From NCBI RefSeq assembly GCF_027570075.1, contig NZ_JAKMUS010000001.1, positions 62,001 through 126,000 of the forward strand: a stretch of DNA of 64,000 bases, read 5' to 3'. Numbering within the stretch: position 1 is the stretch's first letter; every line of letters begins with the position of its first letter. Source of the DNA: Corynebacterium meitnerae. Lineage in GTDB: Bacteria > Actinomycetota > Actinomycetes > Mycobacteriales > Mycobacteriaceae. Positions 62,813 to 64,000 of this stretch are shown piece after piece. Made by a program: the position numbers and the translations under genes. The notes beneath the pieces are model-generated. The model saw nothing but the letters and a program-made list of their open reading frames with translations, did not search any database and was not told the DNA's origin.

Positions 62813-64000
62813 GACTGGTACCTCGCAACGTCCTCATGGGCGATAGGCGTAAGAATTGCCTTGTCCAGGCGGCGCCCGTCCATCTGGGTCACACGAGCAA
62901 CCCATGCGCCCGCATTACCTGTCTCAAAGTCTTCGCTGACTTCATGCTCCGTTCGGGGCAACACAACTGTGTCCCCAACCTCCGGGATGCGGCCCAAAGC
63001 AAACATGATCAGCCCACCCAACGTCTCGTAAGGGCCATCCGGGGCGAGGTAGCTGATGCGCTCACTCAATTCATCCAGTCGCACAAGCCCCGACACTTCC
63101 CACGATGATCCAAAGCGCTGGAAGTCACGCTCAGATTCACGGTCATCGTATTCGTCATAGACTTCGCCGAGGATCTCCTCGACAACATCCTCAATGGTCA
63201 CCAGGCCTTGCGTGCCACCGTATTCATCGGCGACAAGCACCACCTGGGATCCGGCAGACCGGACCTGATTGAGCACAGCATCACCATCAAGAGTGCCTGG
63301 CACCGTAGTAATTGGCTTAGCCAGTTCCTCCACCTTTGTTGTGGCGCGAAGCTCTCGGTCGACCGAGAAAGCGTCTTTGATGTGGACGAGCCCGATGGTG
63401 TCATCGAGGTCCCCGCGGCGGACAGGGAAGCGGGAATGACCCGTCTCCATTGCGAGTGCAATGAGATCACTAACCGTGTCTTCTGCATCGAGGGAATCGA
63501 CGGTAGAACGCGGCGTCATCACTTCTTCTGCAGTGGTCTCGCCGAACTGCAAGGAGCGGTCAATCATCCGGGCGGTCTCTTCATCCAACCCACCCGCCTG
63601 AGCAGAGCTGCGCACCATTGCGCCGAGCTCCGGACCGGAACGAGCGGAGGCAAGCTCATCTGCTGGTTCAATACCCATCTTGCGTACGAACCAGTTGGCC
63701 GCAGCGTTCATGGCCTTGATGAACCAGGCGAACACGGTGTTAAAAGCGTTGACCGGAGGGACAACGAAGCGTGCTGTTCCCAATGGGTTCGTGATCGCGA
63801 TGTTCTTGGGCACCAACTCACCAAACACCATGGACAGGATGGTTGCCACCATCAGCGCCAGAACGATCGCTACAGCGCTCGAGGCGGACTCGTTCAGGCC
63901 AACAAGCTCCAATGCCGGGCCAAAGAACCGTGCCAAGACTGGTTCCGCCAAGAAACCAGTGGCCAAGGTTGTCAGAGTGATACCAAGTTGGGCACCCGAC
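62809..64000 (-). CDS. CNNM/CorC-type protein with CBS and CorC domains, 5' end cut
   Basis: At least 397 aa; the reading frame continues past the window edge, starting here inside the DUF21 domain (SGAQLGITLTTLATGFLAEP). Then hydrophobic helices (ATILSMVFGELVPKN), two CBS motifs (EEVMTPRSTVDSLDAEDTVS; PITTVPGTLDGDAVL) with ADEYGGTQGLVTIEDVVEEI, and a C-terminal CorC/HlyC domain (about the last 85 residues). It pairs with the shorter paralogue downstream, as in many actinobacteria. Older notes call these haemolysins; a divalent-cation role is more likely. Confidence 0.9.
   Translation of the reverse strand, partial: SGAQLGITLTTLATGFLAEPVLARFFGPALELVGLNESASSAVAIVLALMVATILSMVFGELVPKNIAITNPLGTARFVVPPVNAFNTVFAWFIKAMNAAANWFVRKMGIEPADELASARSGPELGAMVRSSAQAGGLDEETARMIDRSLQFGETTAEEVMTPRSTVDSLDAEDTVSDLIALAMETGHSRFPVRRGDLDDTIGLVHIKDAFSVDRELRATTKVEELAKPITTVPGTLDGDAVLNQVRSAGSQVVLVADEYGGTQGLVTIEDVVEEILGEVYDEYDDRESERDFQRFGSSWEVSGLVRLDELSERISYLAPDGPYETLGGLIMFALGRIPEVGDTVVLPRTEHEVSEDFETGNAGAWVARVTQMDGRRLDKAILTPIAHEDVARYQS

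Overview
The window looks like a chromosome segment of a Corynebacterium species. G+C content is moderate to high, and the gene order is the actinobacterial core order known from Corynebacterium and Mycobacterium: uvrA; infC-rpmI-rplT; pheST; argCJBDFRGH; tyrS-tlyA-nadK-recN-steA-steB; xerD-parA-scpA-scpB-rluB-cmk-der; secA2-odhI-ftsR-DUF151-merR. OdhI carries the corynebacterial ETTSVFRADLL phosphorylation motif. Several genes appear leaderless, with a TANNNT hexamer 6-8 nt before the start codon, which is common in this group. All calls come from reading the sequence and recalled family knowledge; no search was run.

Layout. 1-8060: truncated HelD-like helicase, a DoxX-type membrane protein with a repeat-rich lysine tail, an MBL-fold hydrolase, divergent uvrA, and a DUF2339 membrane protein convergent with uvrA. 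8178-10829: a complete IS21-family element (istA, istB, 22-bp terminal iterons, 7-bp target duplication) inserted just upstream of the infC promoter. 10837-12370: infC-rpmI-rplT operon with a structured leader, an attenuator-like terminator and an infC gene that must start at ATC. 12470-18292: SpoU-type rRNA methyltransferase, a methyltransferase-cupin pair behind a probable DtxR (iron) box, and pheST. 18378-27113: complete arginine pathway with its regulator argR.

27164-30619: a three-gene surface cassette (membrane-anchored binding-protein-like, lipoprotein with binding and VWA domains, XpaC-like membrane protein) of unknown function. 30640-40192: Trm112-like, tyrS, an Arg/Gly-tailed helical-repeat protein, a HAD phosphatase broken by an in-frame amber codon, a small conserved protein, tlyA, nadK, recN, steA and steB. 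pyrG, which follows the steB homologue in Mycobacterium tuberculosis, is absent here. 40247-47605: NUDIX hydrolase, xerD, parA, scpAB, rluB, cmk and der, a chromosome segregation, RNA modification and ribosome assembly operon.

47618-53247: two related LpqC-type esterases flanking a methyltransferase, a KefB/RosB-like antiporter and an MFS transporter. 53248-54071: a YefM-YoeB toxin-antitoxin module with a paired TGTAC operator, next to the 3' end of a tRNA-Pro(GGG) gene. 54179-59327: secA2, odhI, ftsR, a DUF151 nuclease and a second MerR regulator with palindromes in its promoter. 59332-64000: a small inverted-repeat element, a membrane-anchored VWA protein, a DNA-glycosylase-annotated protein and two CBS/CNNM-type membrane proteins, the last truncated by the window end.
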